64,000 bases of DNA from Caldicoprobacter algeriensis (GCF_023838525.1 NZ_JAHUQD010000002.1:1-64000), one strand, 5' to 3'; positions 48,429-58,550 are shown, counted from the stretch's first letter. Made by a program: numbers and translations. The notes: generated from the sequence alone by a model not told the origin.

Positions 48429-49337
48429 TTATTCGATCAATCTAAGCCCCAACTCTTTGGCATAAAGCCTTGCTTCTTTATATTCTTCCGGACTCAACCT
48501 CCGCGCAATCTCCTCGTATTTGTAAGCCTTATAGTAAGGGTAATACTGATCCATGAGGTTAACTGCGCAGTCGGACGAAAGTTCTTCTTTTATAAACCTC
48601 AAAATTTCCTTGGTATCTTCAAGCCCTCCGGGCATCACGAGATGCCTTATCAAAAGCCCCTTGTAAGCCACTCCCGTTTCGTCAAGCTTCAAACCACCCA
48701 CCTGGCGATCCATCTCCTTTAAAGCGCTCTTTACATATCTGGGATAATCCCTCACCGTGGAATATTTTACACCTCGTTCCTCTATGCTATACTTGAAATC
48801 TGGCATGTATATATCCACTACTCCATCGAGCAGCTTAAGGGTTTCTATCCTCTCGTATCCTCCACAATTGTAAACCAGCGGCAGTTGTAGTCCCTTTTGC
48901 GCTGCAATATACAGCGCTTCCAGGATATTGGGCACGAAATGCGTGGGAGTGACCAGATTTATGTTATGGCAGCGGTAATGGTTCTGTATCACCAGCATTA
49001 TTTCGGCTAACACCTCGTTGGACACAACCTCCCCCTCTCCCCCATGGCTCAGCTCACAGTTCTGGCAAAACACGCATCTCATATTGCAGTAACCAAAGAA
49101 TATGGTGCCTGAACCATTACTACCCACCAAGGGAGGCTCTTCGCCAAAGTGGGGACCATAGCTGGCCACCACCGTCTTATCATAAGAGCGGCAAAACCCT
49201 ATTGCTTCCCTTCTGTTGACCCCACATTCATGGGGGCACAGGTTGCATTCATCCAGGTGTTTTCTGGCCTTTCTGACCCTGTTTTTAAGCTCACCATTTT
49301 CCAGAAGCTTTAAATAACCAGGTTTATACTTTGCCAT
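48429..49337 (-). CDS. Radical SAM protein, PflX/PflA-like
   Basis: 302 residues. Upstream Cys cluster CNLCPHECGVNR near residue 32, then the radical SAM motif CNMRCVFCQN (CX3CX2C) near 84 and VTPTHFVPNILEAL. It belongs to the PflX group of uncharacterised relatives of pyruvate formate-lyase activase. It has no extra C-terminal clusters, so it is not a typical anaerobic sulfatase-maturing enzyme. Ribosome site GGAGGG. It stands alone, 102 bp before the NapH-like gene on the same strand. Confidence 0.85.
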   Translation of the reverse strand: MAKYKPGYLKLLENGELKNRVRKARKHLDECNLCPHECGVNRREAIGFCRSYDKTVVASYGPHFGEEPPLVGSNGSGTIFFGYCNMRCVFCQNCELSHGGEGEVVSNEVLAEIMLVIQNHYRCHNINLVTPTHFVPNILEALYIAAQKGLQLPLVYNCGGYERIETLKLLDGVVDIYMPDFKYSIEERGVKYSTVRDYPRYVKSALKEMDRQVGGLKLDETGVAYKGLLIRHLVMPGGLEDTKEILRFIKEELSSDCAVNLMDQYYPYYKAYKYEEIARRLSPEEYKEARLYAKELGLRLIE

Positions 49338-49415
49338 ACAAAGCCCTCCTTAAACAAACGCATATTGAAGCCACCTGCAATTCTCAATACTTACAACATT
49401 ATTGTTTTCCAAAAT

Positions 49416-49455
49416 AAAATTATACCCTGCAAATCAAATTGCAGGGTATAATTTT
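49416..49455. terminator. Terminator after the sulfatase gene
   Basis: Perfect 17-bp stem AAAATTATACCCTGCAA (49416-49432) with TTGCAGGGTATAATTTT (49439-49455). It ends the GH3-sulfatase transcript on the minus strand (tail TTTTATTTTGG). Confidence 0.8.
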
Positions 49456-49491
49456 AACGCTATTGCTTTAAATAGCAAGATAACCTACCGG

Positions 49492-50955
49492 TTATCTTTC
49501 AAACTCGCGGGGATGCCTGCGCTTGAGCTCGGGTATCGCATGGCCTCGCCCTGTCTTTTCAAGCCACTCACAGTAACGCTTTAGATGTCCTTTAGCATGG
49601 AATGGTCCACCCTCATTGATAACCGTCCATAGAGGGTCCACCGCATACGGCATGGTCTTCATCATATTATCGTGCCACTCATTGAGGTAATACACCGCTT
49701 CCCAGCAAACCGAGCGATTTTGCTGTGCCACATCAAACTGCTCATGAGGGTCCTCCTCTACGTTAAACAGCATCTCATCAGGGAAGAGATGATAGCCATC
49801 GTGATAGGTGCGTATGTAAATCCATGGGCCAAATCTCACACTTCTCTGGCACACATGCGCACACTGGCTCAAGACGAGGTAGTCCCTTCCGCAATCCTCT
49901 CCATTTAAAATAGCTGGTGCATAGCTCTGTCCATCCCACCGCTCACTGGGCTGTTTGCCTAAAAGCTGTGCCAATGTAGGCAACAAGTCAAGGTTGTAAT
50001 GAAGGCCCTTATCGACATGGCCCTTTTGGCCCCCTGGCCATCTGATAATCATTGGTATCCTGCAAGTTATATAGTCAGCTGTACCATGTTCGGCGTAAAT
50101 TCCCAGCTCTCCCATATTTTCCCCATGGTCCGCACTTATTATAATCGCCAGATCGTCAAATACACCCTCTTCTCGCAAGGCATCAAATATTCTACCTATA
50201 TGCTCATCCATATATCTGATACCGCAATCGTAGCCATCTATCATCTTCCTTAAGTCCTGCATATCTTTTATTTCCCCGGGATACCTAGGATATCTAGGAT
50301 CTGCATAGTTATCATACATATTTATTTCTCGTGCGCTGTGGGGACCGACTTTCCTACGGTGCTGTTCCAAAACTTCCTCCGTTATCCAGTCAGGGAGAGG
50401 GTCTTTTTCAAACGGGTTCCCAAATTCTATGGGGGCGCGATAGGGAGTATGTGGATCCCAGTAATTCACATGGAGAAACCAGTTGTCTTGCTTTGCATTA
50501 CGCTTGATCCAATCTATTACAGTTGGTGTAATCTCTTCTGCCGATTCCGCTCCACATTTACCGGTATTGTACATCTCGTTAAAACCAGCATAAAACCACC
50601 AGGCCGAGTGACGTTCAGCAAATGGGCTAATAGTGACCGTCCTGAAACCTGCCGAGCGTAAGAAGGCCGGTAAGCTGTCCCACGAAAGCCTGTCGCGGAA
50701 TCCCCTTGGTTCACCCTCCATGCGCATATCGGCCGCTGTACCGCCATGGCCCACTACACCCGTATGAATACCAAAGCGGCCAGTCATTAGTGCTGCACGC
50801 GATGGAAGACAGGGCGCATCTGAACAGTAGTAGTTATCGAAGCGCACTCCTTCTCTTGCTATTCTATCGATATTGGGCGAGGTATTGCGGTGATAACCAT
50901 AGCACCCAAGGTGATCCGGTCGTAACGTATCCAGATCAAGGAATAGAATCCTCAT
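49492..50955 (-). CDS. Sulfatase of the S1 (formylglycine-dependent) family
   Basis: 487 residues. N-terminal metal site LFLDLDTLRPDHLGCYGY, then the maturation motif CLPSR (residues 49-53, in DAPCLPSRAALMTGR), which fits the C-x-P-S-R rule for formylglycine formation. IIISADHGENMGELGIYAEHG is the second metal site. No signal peptide, so it acts in the cytoplasm on imported substrate. It follows the GH3 gene by 62 bp. An anaerobic maturase is expected elsewhere in the genome. Confidence 0.92.
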   Translation of the reverse strand: MRILFLDLDTLRPDHLGCYGYHRNTSPNIDRIAREGVRFDNYYCSDAPCLPSRAALMTGRFGIHTGVVGHGGTAADMRMEGEPRGFRDRLSWDSLPAFLRSAGFRTVTISPFAERHSAWWFYAGFNEMYNTGKCGAESAEEITPTVIDWIKRNAKQDNWFLHVNYWDPHTPYRAPIEFGNPFEKDPLPDWITEEVLEQHRRKVGPHSAREINMYDNYADPRYPRYPGEIKDMQDLRKMIDGYDCGIRYMDEHIGRIFDALREEGVFDDLAIIISADHGENMGELGIYAEHGTADYITCRIPMIIRWPGGQKGHVDKGLHYNLDLLPTLAQLLGKQPSERWDGQSYAPAILNGEDCGRDYLVLSQCAHVCQRSVRFGPWIYIRTYHDGYHLFPDEMLFNVEEDPHEQFDVAQQNRSVCWEAVYYLNEWHDNMMKTMPYAVDPLWTVINEGGPFHAKGHLKRYCEWLEKTGRGHAIPELKRRHPREFER

Positions 50956-51017
50956 AAAGATAACCTCCTTTTCTCCGCTAAATTGTTGTACTTACTTTAT
51001 TATTTGCCCACAAAATA

Positions 51018-53177
51018 TCAAACTAGTTCAAAAGGTTGTTCCAACAATTGTGCAGAATTAGGCCCGACAAAGGCTATAAAATGGCCAGGCTCTGACTTAA
51101 ACGAAAAATCTTTTCTATGGAAACGCAACATGGGCTCAGTAATGATAAAATTCACCTTTCGAGACTCACCAGGTTCGAGATAGATTTTCTGAAACCCCTT
51201 CAATTCTTTTACAGGTCTCACTACACTAGCACTTACATCCCTGATATATAGCTGAACAACCTCCTCCCCCGCTCGCTTCCCAGTGTTTGTTACCGTTACA
51301 GAAGCGGTAATAGCACCATCCACCGTCAATTTGTTGCTATCTAAAACAAAATCGGAATATTGAAAAGTAGTATAACTTAAACCATATCCAAAAGGATACA
51401 ATGGGGCATTTGGAATATCCAGATATTTGGAACAAAATCGAAATTCATTATTCTCCCTACCCTTAGGCCGTCCTGTGTTATAACAATTATAATATACTGG
51501 TATCTGCCCTACAGTGTAAGGAAAACTCATTGTTAAACGACCAGAAGGATTTACATCTCCAAATAAGATATCGGCAATTGCGTTTCCTCCTTCTGTACCC
51601 GGAAACCAAGCTTCCAAAATAGCTGGTGCTATGTAATCAAGCTCGGTAATCTCCAAGGGTCTGCCATTGAATAGTACGACAACAGTAGGTTTTCCTAACT
51701 CCAACACCGCTCGAGCTAAAACTAGTTGTTTTCCAGGTAGGGTAATAAAAGCTCTACTGCCTGCCTCCCCACTCATATCAGGATGTTCCCCCAATGCAAG
51801 GATGATCGCATCAGCTTGTTGTGCAGCTGCGATGGCCGAAGAGAGATTGAGTTGTTCGCCCATCACATCACAACCTTCAGCAACAATGACATTATCCTGG
51901 CCAATCTTGGCCACAATTCCCTGTTTGAGTGTTACAGCCTCCTCATTTCTCCCTTCACAAGACCATCCACCCAGAATATGATTGGCTTCTGCATAAGGAC
52001 CAATGATGGCGACTTTACCAATATTTTTATCAAAAGGTAGTACCCCTTGGTTTTTTAACAACACCATGGACTGAGCAGCTATCTTTCGGGCCAACTTCCG
52101 ATGTTCATCACATAGCAGCACTGTCTTTTCTCTTTCAGGGTCAGCTCCTCTATATGGGTTTTCAAAGAGTCCTAATTGCTCTTTTAATTTCAGAATTCTC
52201 ATCACAGCTTCATCTATTAGGGCTTCATCCACAATACCTTTTTGAACCAAGCTTTCCAAATGATGTACATACTCCGAACTCATCATCTCAATATCTACCC
52301 CGGCTTTAATCGCTTTTTCAGCAGCCTCTTGCCCATCAGCAGCTACACCATGAGCAATGGTTTCCTTGACAGCCCCCCAATCGGAGATAATAACGCCGTC
52401 AAAGCCCCATTCTCCTCGTAGCAGATCTCTCAACAGCCACTGGTTAACCGTTGATGGTATACTGTCCACCGTAGTAAAAGCGGTCATTACCATAGCACAT
52501 CCTTCATCCACTGCTGCCTTATAAGCCGGAAGATAGTATTCTCTCAGGGTTCTTTCTGACATATCAACAGTATTATAATCTCGCCCAGCTTCTACCGCAC
52601 CATAAGCAGCAAAATGCTTAACACACGACGCCACACTTTCTTTGTCAGAAAGCCCCTTCCCCTGATATCCGCGGACAAAGGCTCGAGCAAAAAGTGAATT
52701 AAGCCACGGGTCTTCGCCAGTGGACTCCATAACTCTTCCCCAGCGAGGATCTCGTACTAAATCCACCATAGGCGAGAAAGTTACATGGATGCCTGCTATT
52801 GAAGCTTCTTTGGCCGCCACCCGAGCCGATTCTTCTACAAGTTCTGGATTCCATGAGCAGGCCATAGCTAAAGGTATGGGGAATATGGTGCGAAACCCAT
52901 GAATTACATCAGCCATAAAAATCAGAGGAATTTTATGGCGGTTATTCTCCAAATATTTTCTCTGTATATCCATTGTCAATTCGGCACCAGCCGCACCTAA
53001 TACACTACCGGCATTGTAAATGATATCCTCGGTTAATTCTAATTCTTCCATGGGGCCGGTAATCGCTCCTTGACGCAAATAAAAATTTGGAGCAATTTGA
53101 AGCATTTGTGAAATCTTCTCTTTGAGAGTCATGGACTCAAGAAGTTTTTTTAGTCTAACTTCATTGTTCTGCATCAT
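51018..53177 (-). CDS. GH3 family beta-glycosidase (beta-glucosidase/xylosidase type)
   Basis: About 719 residues: a TIM-barrel domain with SPMVDLVRDPRWGRVMESTGEDP and the nucleophile Asp in FDGVIISDWGAV (near 266), an alpha/beta sandwich domain, and a C-terminal fibronectin III-like domain (VTVTNTGKRAGEEVVQLYIRD). No signal peptide, so intracellular. ATG 53177 is preferred to 53183, which abuts the AGGAG. It starts a GH3-sulfatase operon with a consensus promoter about 300 bp upstream. The codons are more AT-rich than in the division cluster. Confidence 0.94.
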   Translation of the reverse strand: MMQNNEVRLKKLLESMTLKEKISQMLQIAPNFYLRQGAITGPMEELELTEDIIYNAGSVLGAAGAELTMDIQRKYLENNRHKIPLIFMADVIHGFRTIFPIPLAMACSWNPELVEESARVAAKEASIAGIHVTFSPMVDLVRDPRWGRVMESTGEDPWLNSLFARAFVRGYQGKGLSDKESVASCVKHFAAYGAVEAGRDYNTVDMSERTLREYYLPAYKAAVDEGCAMVMTAFTTVDSIPSTVNQWLLRDLLRGEWGFDGVIISDWGAVKETIAHGVAADGQEAAEKAIKAGVDIEMMSSEYVHHLESLVQKGIVDEALIDEAVMRILKLKEQLGLFENPYRGADPEREKTVLLCDEHRKLARKIAAQSMVLLKNQGVLPFDKNIGKVAIIGPYAEANHILGGWSCEGRNEEAVTLKQGIVAKIGQDNVIVAEGCDVMGEQLNLSSAIAAAQQADAIILALGEHPDMSGEAGSRAFITLPGKQLVLARAVLELGKPTVVVLFNGRPLEITELDYIAPAILEAWFPGTEGGNAIADILFGDVNPSGRLTMSFPYTVGQIPVYYNCYNTGRPKGRENNEFRFCSKYLDIPNAPLYPFGYGLSYTTFQYSDFVLDSNKLTVDGAITASVTVTNTGKRAGEEVVQLYIRDVSASVVRPVKELKGFQKIYLEPGESRKVNFIITEPMLRFHRKDFSFKSEPGHFIAFVGPNSAQLLEQPFELV

Positions 53178-53479
53178 TTTCATCTCCTATTCCATTATCT
53201 GAATTTATATTTTGCATATTTATAATCTTAATTAAAAGTAACATATAGGTAAGTAATTCATGAAGAATAATAGGTCTTAGGTTAATATTACCTTGCTGCT
53301 GTTGTTTTTCTTACTATAAAATAGAGTACACCTCTACTATAAATATCGTATTTTATACGTAAAAACCAAATAATAAACCATTTTTTATGTTGTGACCAAA
53401 ATCAAAAGCGCAAAAATCATAAAACCTCTATAATCAACTGTTGTTATTTTTAATACATTGAGAACTTTAAGTTTTTATT

Positions 53480-53508
53480 ATTATACAACATAATTTAACA
53501 AACGTCAA
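53480..53508 (-). promoter_or_regulatory. Promoter of the GH3-sulfatase operon
   Basis: On the minus strand TTGACG (53508-53503), 17 nt, TATAAT (53485-53480). The leader to the GH3 start is about 300 nt (53184-53473), AT-rich, with no gene or clear structure. Confidence 0.7.
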
Positions 53509-53539
53509 TATTTTAACTTAACATTTATTTACATTTTGT

Positions 53540-53565
53540 AAAATTTAATTTAAAAATTAAATTTT
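53540..53565. promoter_or_regulatory. AT-rich palindrome upstream of the GH3 promoter
   Basis: AAAATTTAATTT, 2 nt, AAATTAAATTTT: a perfect 12-bp inverted repeat 32 bp upstream of the -35. The half-site AATTTAATT recurs in the palindrome on the permease promoter (59605-59625). It may be a shared operator for the LacI regulator at 54608, but AT-rich sequence makes chance likely. Confidence 0.35.
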
Positions 53566-53639
53566 AACTTGTTTGCATGGTCCAGCATATCAAGCGTTGT
53601 CTCTTGCTTTTGGCCAATTTCAGAACTTTCGTTTTATAA

Positions 53640-54068
53640 TTTAGGCACTTTGACTCTTTTTAGCTTTTCAGTATCTTTTTTATTACTAGTGGTATATAAG
53701 CTCGCATTTACTTGCTAGGCACCTAAATTTTGCACAAACATAATCTTGATAAATGGTTAAATAAGGAAACTCAACCGGATATGCTTTTGCTTTGATAATG
53801 CTTCTATTAACAGCTTGGCCAAAGTAATTTCTGGGTAACTGTATAACAGGCTTCTTTCGTTTTGAGAATAAAAGTTTTAAATGGTCTGAAAAAGCCGATA
53901 TCAAAGGCAAACTGTATTATTGAAGCTAACCATACCGAAATAGTTCCCTTTTTAAAACTATCGAAAAAATCTTAGATTTGCCCAAATTTAAAATAGTGAT
54001 ATTTCCTTTTTCGCTATACTTATATTGATTAAATATGTGTTATTATTACAATTGGCTTAATTGTTTTA
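53640..54068. other. Gene-poor AT-rich stretch, possible mobile-element debris
   Basis: One 74-codon open frame (53686-53910, minus) lacks a good ribosome site and matches no family I know. TATAATTTAGGCACTTTG at about 53636-53653 resembles AAAATTAAGCACTTTG within the 165-bp unit at 54078, which hints at related debris. No gene is called. Confidence 0.25.
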
Positions 54069-54077
54069 GTTCGCACC

Positions 54078-54242
54078 GGGCGCATTTTCAATATATGAGG
54101 TAACATTTGCCAATACACTAAAATTAAGCACTTTGTGGTTGTCTAAAAAGTAAAAATGTTTTGCCTAGAAGTACAAGTGGTTTTAAAACATTTGATATAA
54201 CCTCGTTTGGTAATCATTTCTTCAAAAATATTAAATGCGCCC
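54078..54242. mobile_element. 165-bp MITE-like element
   Basis: Terminal inverted repeats GGGCGCATTT...AAATGCGCCC (54078-54087, 54233-54242), with the match continuing as AATAT after a small gap. Both sides are flanked by the same 9 bp, GTTCGCACC (54069-54077 and 54243-54251). No coding capacity. Terminal repeats plus an exact target duplication mark a non-autonomous transposon. Confidence 0.8.
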
Positions 54243-54607
54243 GTTCGCACCTATTACATTGACATGTTAAGTAGTATTGTATATAATTTAACCAGTAAAA
54301 AATTAAATGTGATAATTTTCTGCGCTATGCTAGTGATTAGAAATTTGTTAGGATTTTAAAAATCTTTTTTGCAATGCAGAGACATAAAAGTAGAAATTAG
54401 GTAGAAAATAATAAAATACAGGATCTTAGAGCCTATTATAATATATAGGTAGCGAGTATAAGATTAAAGTTTTTATCGTATCGTTTAATAAGAGGAAAAC
54501 ATCTACCTAAAAATAAAAAACAACCCTGATTTTTTAATATTTAAAAATCCTCATTCTTTTTAGGATATAGAGAAAACCAAACATCAAGTGGGAAGGAGAA
54601 ATAAGAT

Positions 54608-55603
54608 ATGGCTACTTTAAAAGACATAGCTGTTAAAGCTGGAGTAAGCATAGCCACTGTATCCTATGTTTTAAATAATAAAGGAAAAATCAGTAGAGAG
54701 ACTCAGGAAAAAGTTATAAAAGCTGCAAGAGAATTAGGTTATCAGATAGATATTAAAACAAGATTACATCAATACAAAAAGCCAAACATTATTGGAGTAG
54801 TAACTTCTAATTTCGGAGGTCCATTTTTTAGCAGGTTGTTAAAAAGCATTGAGAAAAGTGCAAATGACAATGGATACCATCTTATAGCATATAGCACCAA
54901 TATTGGAAGTACTGATTACTTTATTAAGCATGTTTTTAATACTCATCGGCCTAGTGGCCTCATTGTTATGGCTTACAATGTAACAGATGAAATTTTAATT
55001 AAATATTCATCGCAAGATTTCCCTATTGTAACCATTGACCGTGAAATAGAAGGTCCACATTTATATTCAGTTATTATAGATAATTTCCAGGGAGCATATG
55101 ATGCAGTTAAATATTTAATAGACTGTGGACATCGGGAAATTGGATTTATGGGTGGAGCCTATAATATGGTATATGAAACTCAATTGCGATATAAAGGATA
55201 TTGCGATGCCCTAAAAGATGCAGGGATAGATCCTGAAAAGCAACTTTACTGTCAAGGTGCCCATACAGAAAAAGGCGGATATACTACTGCTAAAATGCTT
55301 TTAACACAAAGAAAAATGCCTCCGGCAATGTTTTGTACCAATGACGAAATGGCTATAGGAGTAATAAAAGCCTGTACAGAGGCAGGAGTACGGATACCAG
55401 ACGATGTATCAATTGTAGGTTTTGACGATATAGAAAGTGCCAAAAATATTAAACCTTCTCTTACTACAATTCGACAGCCCATGGAAGAATTAGCCGAGAC
55501 GGCAGTTCAAACTTTAGTTATGGCCATGCATGGCAATAGTCCTATAAAACATATTAAGTTACCAACCAAATTAATTATACGAGAAAGTGTTAAATGCTTA
55601 TAA
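54608..55603 (+). CDS. LacI-family transcriptional regulator
   Basis: 331 residues. Helix-turn-helix TLKDIAVKAGVSIATVSYVLNNKGKISRETQ, hinge helix near ELGYQIDI (atypical, lacking the usual PN-x-x-AR), then a sugar-binding effector domain (NIIGVVTSNFGGPFFSRLLKSIEK, CTNDEMAIGVIKACTEAG). Ribosome site GGAAGGAG. AT-rich codons. It is divergent from the GH3 operon and convergent with the sugar importer, so it probably controls one or both. The upstream stretch 54252-54607 has only weak promoter-like hexamers. Confidence 0.92.
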   Translation: MATLKDIAVKAGVSIATVSYVLNNKGKISRETQEKVIKAARELGYQIDIKTRLHQYKKPNIIGVVTSNFGGPFFSRLLKSIEKSANDNGYHLIAYSTNIGSTDYFIKHVFNTHRPSGLIVMAYNVTDEILIKYSSQDFPIVTIDREIEGPHLYSVIIDNFQGAYDAVKYLIDCGHREIGFMGGAYNMVYETQLRYKGYCDALKDAGIDPEKQLYCQGAHTEKGGYTTAKMLLTQRKMPPAMFCTNDEMAIGVIKACTEAGVRIPDDVSIVGFDDIESAKNIKPSLTTIRQPMEELAETAVQTLVMAMHGNSPIKHIKLPTKLIIRESVKCL

Positions 55604-55864
55604 CTAACATTTACTCTGTATGCTCTTCTAAACTTCTACTCCAAATAAAAATACTATTCTTTACAATGATCTTTGCCCCGTACTCTCTTTTTTAATATCT
55701 TAAACGACATTTCTTACAAAATTTGTTACAATTAACTTTTCTAAAGAAAACTCAATGAAATTTTAGAGTAATGGTAATATACACCATTTAACATCTTTTA
55801 TATTCCTATTTAGAGAACCACCAAATATTTGATAAAGATCAAAATATTTCATATATGCAAAATT

Positions 55865-55913
55865 AAAGCTCCTTTCTGGTATATATTGGTAGTTTACACC
55901 AGAAAGGAGCTTT
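55865..55913. terminator. Bidirectional terminator between lacI and the solute-binding gene
   Basis: Perfect 16-bp stem AAAGCTCCTTTCTGGT/ACCAGAAAGGAGCTTT. The sequence GCTCCTTTCTGGT recurs in the terminator at 62584. The remainder of the gap (55604-55864) shows no gene. Confidence 0.8.
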
Positions 55914-55928
55914 ATTAAATTACTTTAC

Positions 55929-57536
55929 TTAATTACCAATATTAATAGGAGTAAAATCTTTTAGTTGTCTTTTCACTTCTTCTATTACTTTTTCAATACC
56001 TGCCTGTTTCAATTGATTTCTATACTCCTCAACAGCTTTTTTGGGATCCGCTGTTTTACCCAACATAATCTGAACACCTAGCTGGGAATTTACATTAGCA
56101 ATAGCAGCAAGCTCGGAAGATATACTGGTAGAATCAAAGCTGAAACCTACATACGGATTATCTATTGCAACTTTACTCCACTTTTTAATTAATTCATAAC
56201 GACGAGGATCTTCTGTATCATATGGGATATTAAATCTATCATTACGTAAAGCCCATGCAGCAAATCCACCTGCATCAACATCTGGATTAAATTTTTCTGG
56301 TTTTCGAGCAATACCGTCTACAATTTCATATTGTCTACCTTCTATTCCATATTGTATTAAACGGTAATACTCTTCTTCAGTCATAAATTTTTCAATAGCC
56401 ATCAAAGCTCTTTCAGGATTTTTAGAGTTTGCACTAATGATAGTAATGTTCTCAACTCCTAATTTTCTTTTAATCTTACCATTCTTTTCAGCAAAACACC
56501 AGAAATCTGTTTCAACACCGGGCATATTCTTTTTCACAGTACCATAATTACCGGTCCAATCCGGCATATGAGTAATAAAACCACCTGAAATACCATTATT
56601 AAAGTTTGTTTTTGCATTCTGCTGAGCAGAAAGAATATCTTTAGGCCAATAACCTTTAGAAGACCATTCATGCATCATGACAGCCCAATCTTCAAATTCT
56701 TTCGTAAATGCAGGGTGGATAATATCATCATACTTTTCTGGACTGACAGCAACTAGATGCATTTCAGATAACGGAATACCAGGAGCCTCAATCCAACTAC
56801 CTGTAAGATCTACAAACATCCTATATAAATTTTGTGCATCACTAGAATTACCATTTAAAGGAGGAAAACTTTCATTTTTAGCAATAGCATCCATATATGC
56901 TTCCATAGTTTCAATAGAGTTAATTTCGTCTAGACCATATTTTTCTTTAAGATCTCTTCGATATACGTAACCATAAGGAGTAAACTCAGTATATGCAGTA
57001 GGAACACCATAAATTCTACCTTTATATTCTGCACTCTTCCATGATTCCTTCGGAATTTCTGCTTTTAACTTAGGGACAACTGTATCTAGCATATCCGTTA
57101 TATCTGTTAAAGAACCTTGTGCAGCTAAAGTAAAGTAAGAAATAACAGCGTTAGACGAAGCATGAGCCATGTCAAACTGCTCACCAGACGCAAATAAAAG
57201 AGGATATTTGGTTGCAACGTCTGGCCAATCAATATATTTGACTTCAATAGTAGCATTTATATCTGCTTTTAATTTTTTGTTGATCTCATTTAAAATATCA
57301 CGATTTGCAGGCCCTTCACTCCCCCATAGATAATAAATTAAATGAACTTCTTTAGATGTGTCGACCTTGCTGGTATTATCAGAAGAAGCATTTGTAGAAT
57401 TTTTAGATGTACCATCAGAACTTGTGTTTTCTGAGGTTGTACTTTCATTATTGGGCTTTCCAGTACAACCAGCTAGTGTTGCCACGATAAATGTCATTAC
57501 GAGAATTAAAATTAGCATTTTTTTGTAATTATTCAT
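55929..57536 (-). CDS. Sugar ABC transporter solute-binding lipoprotein (LplA-like)
   Basis: 535 residues. Lipoprotein signal MLILILVMTFIVATLAGC with lipobox LAGC (Cys 23), then a Ser/Thr/Asn-rich linker and a family 1 solute-binding fold (LIYYLWGSEGPANRDILNEINKKL). Large size and partners of the LplB/LplC type point to an oligosaccharide importer. Last gene of the three-gene importer operon. Ribosome site AGGAGGAG. AT-rich codons like the rest of the island. Confidence 0.92.
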   Translation of the reverse strand: MNNYKKMLILILVMTFIVATLAGCTGKPNNESTTSENTSSDGTSKNSTNASSDNTSKVDTSKEVHLIYYLWGSEGPANRDILNEINKKLKADINATIEVKYIDWPDVATKYPLLFASGEQFDMAHASSNAVISYFTLAAQGSLTDITDMLDTVVPKLKAEIPKESWKSAEYKGRIYGVPTAYTEFTPYGYVYRRDLKEKYGLDEINSIETMEAYMDAIAKNESFPPLNGNSSDAQNLYRMFVDLTGSWIEAPGIPLSEMHLVAVSPEKYDDIIHPAFTKEFEDWAVMMHEWSSKGYWPKDILSAQQNAKTNFNNGISGGFITHMPDWTGNYGTVKKNMPGVETDFWCFAEKNGKIKRKLGVENITIISANSKNPERALMAIEKFMTEEEYYRLIQYGIEGRQYEIVDGIARKPEKFNPDVDAGGFAAWALRNDRFNIPYDTEDPRRYELIKKWSKVAIDNPYVGFSFDSTSISSELAAIANVNSQLGVQIMLGKTADPKKAVEEYRNQLKQAGIEKVIEEVKRQLKDFTPINIGN

Positions 57537-57609
57537 AACAACTCCTCCTTTTTGTTTATTTTAAATTAATATATAATACAGTCCCTCACACGGAGGATAC
57601 TGATTTAAA

Positions 57610-58518
57610 TCATCCTTTTATTGCACCAATAGTTAGTCCTTTAATAAAATATCGCTGAACAAAAGGATATAAGAAAATAATCGGCCCTGTAGCAACTACA
57701 GCAGTAGCCATTTTTATCGATTGAGTAGGGAGTTCGGAAATATCGATCATTACTCCTTGATTTATAAGAATTTGTACATTGGTTTGATTTATTGTTTTCT
57801 GCAAAAAATATTGTAACGGAAACTTACTTGGAGATTCAATGTATAACATTGCATTATACCATTCATTCCAAAAACCTAAAGCTAAAAATAAACCAACTGT
57901 AGCTAGTGCGGGAATAGAAAGTGGAAGAACAATTTGCCAATAAATACGGAAAACTCCGGCTCCATCAATAGTGGCTGATTCATATAATGAATCAGGGATA
58001 GATTTCATAAAATTACGCATAAGGAAGATATACCACGCACTTATGACATTTGGAAGAATCATTGCCAAAATGTTGTCCTTTAACCCCAAATACTTCACCA
58101 TAAGAATATATCTAGGAATTAAACCACCACTAAAAAGAGTTGTAAAGTATATAAAAAATGCAAAGAAGTTTCGATATTTAAAATCCTTTCGATTAAGCAC
58201 ATAACCCGCCATTGACATTAAAAAAAGTCCTACGGTAGTACCAACTACGGTATTGAAAATTGTGATCTTATAAGCGTTAACCAATTTTTGAGGATTACTC
58301 AATAAAAATTTATAGGCTGATACAGTAAACTTTTTGGGAAAAAGCTTGTATCCTTCCGTAACAATTTCTTTTTCTGACATAAATGATGATGTAATCATTA
58401 ACGCAAAAGGGAACAGACAAATTAAAGCAAATAATCCAACAGAAGTATAACATATTATTTTAAGTAGATTGTCACTCAATCCCTGACGTATAACATTATT
58501 TTTAGTTTTGTAAAACAT
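57610..58518 (-). CDS. Sugar ABC transporter permease, LplC/YtcP-like
   Basis: 302 residues with six membrane helices. The EAA loop reads ESATIDGAGVFRIYWQIVLPLSIPALATV, the contact site for the ATPase. C-terminus RYFIKGLTIGAIKG is typical of the CUT1 LplC group. Ribosome site GGAGGAAC. No ATPase is encoded nearby, so a shared MsmX-like ATPase is expected. 32 bp after the partner permease. Confidence 0.93.
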   Translation of the reverse strand: MFYKTKNNVIRQGLSDNLLKIICYTSVGLFALICLFPFALMITSSFMSEKEIVTEGYKLFPKKFTVSAYKFLLSNPQKLVNAYKITIFNTVVGTTVGLFLMSMAGYVLNRKDFKYRNFFAFFIYFTTLFSGGLIPRYILMVKYLGLKDNILAMILPNVISAWYIFLMRNFMKSIPDSLYESATIDGAGVFRIYWQIVLPLSIPALATVGLFLALGFWNEWYNAMLYIESPSKFPLQYFLQKTINQTNVQILINQGVMIDISELPTQSIKMATAVVATGPIIFLYPFVQRYFIKGLTIGAIKG

Positions 58519-58550
58519 CTCAGTTCCTCCTCCGGAGTGTCCCTTAAATC

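Noticed and set aside
48429-49337. Anaerobic sulfatase-maturing enzyme
   Set aside because: The protein is about 300 residues with PflX-like motifs and lacks the C-terminal auxiliary Cys clusters of anSME.
53686-53910. 74-codon open frame (minus strand) as a gene
   Set aside because: No convincing ribosome site, no recognised family, and it lies in AT-rich mobile-element debris.
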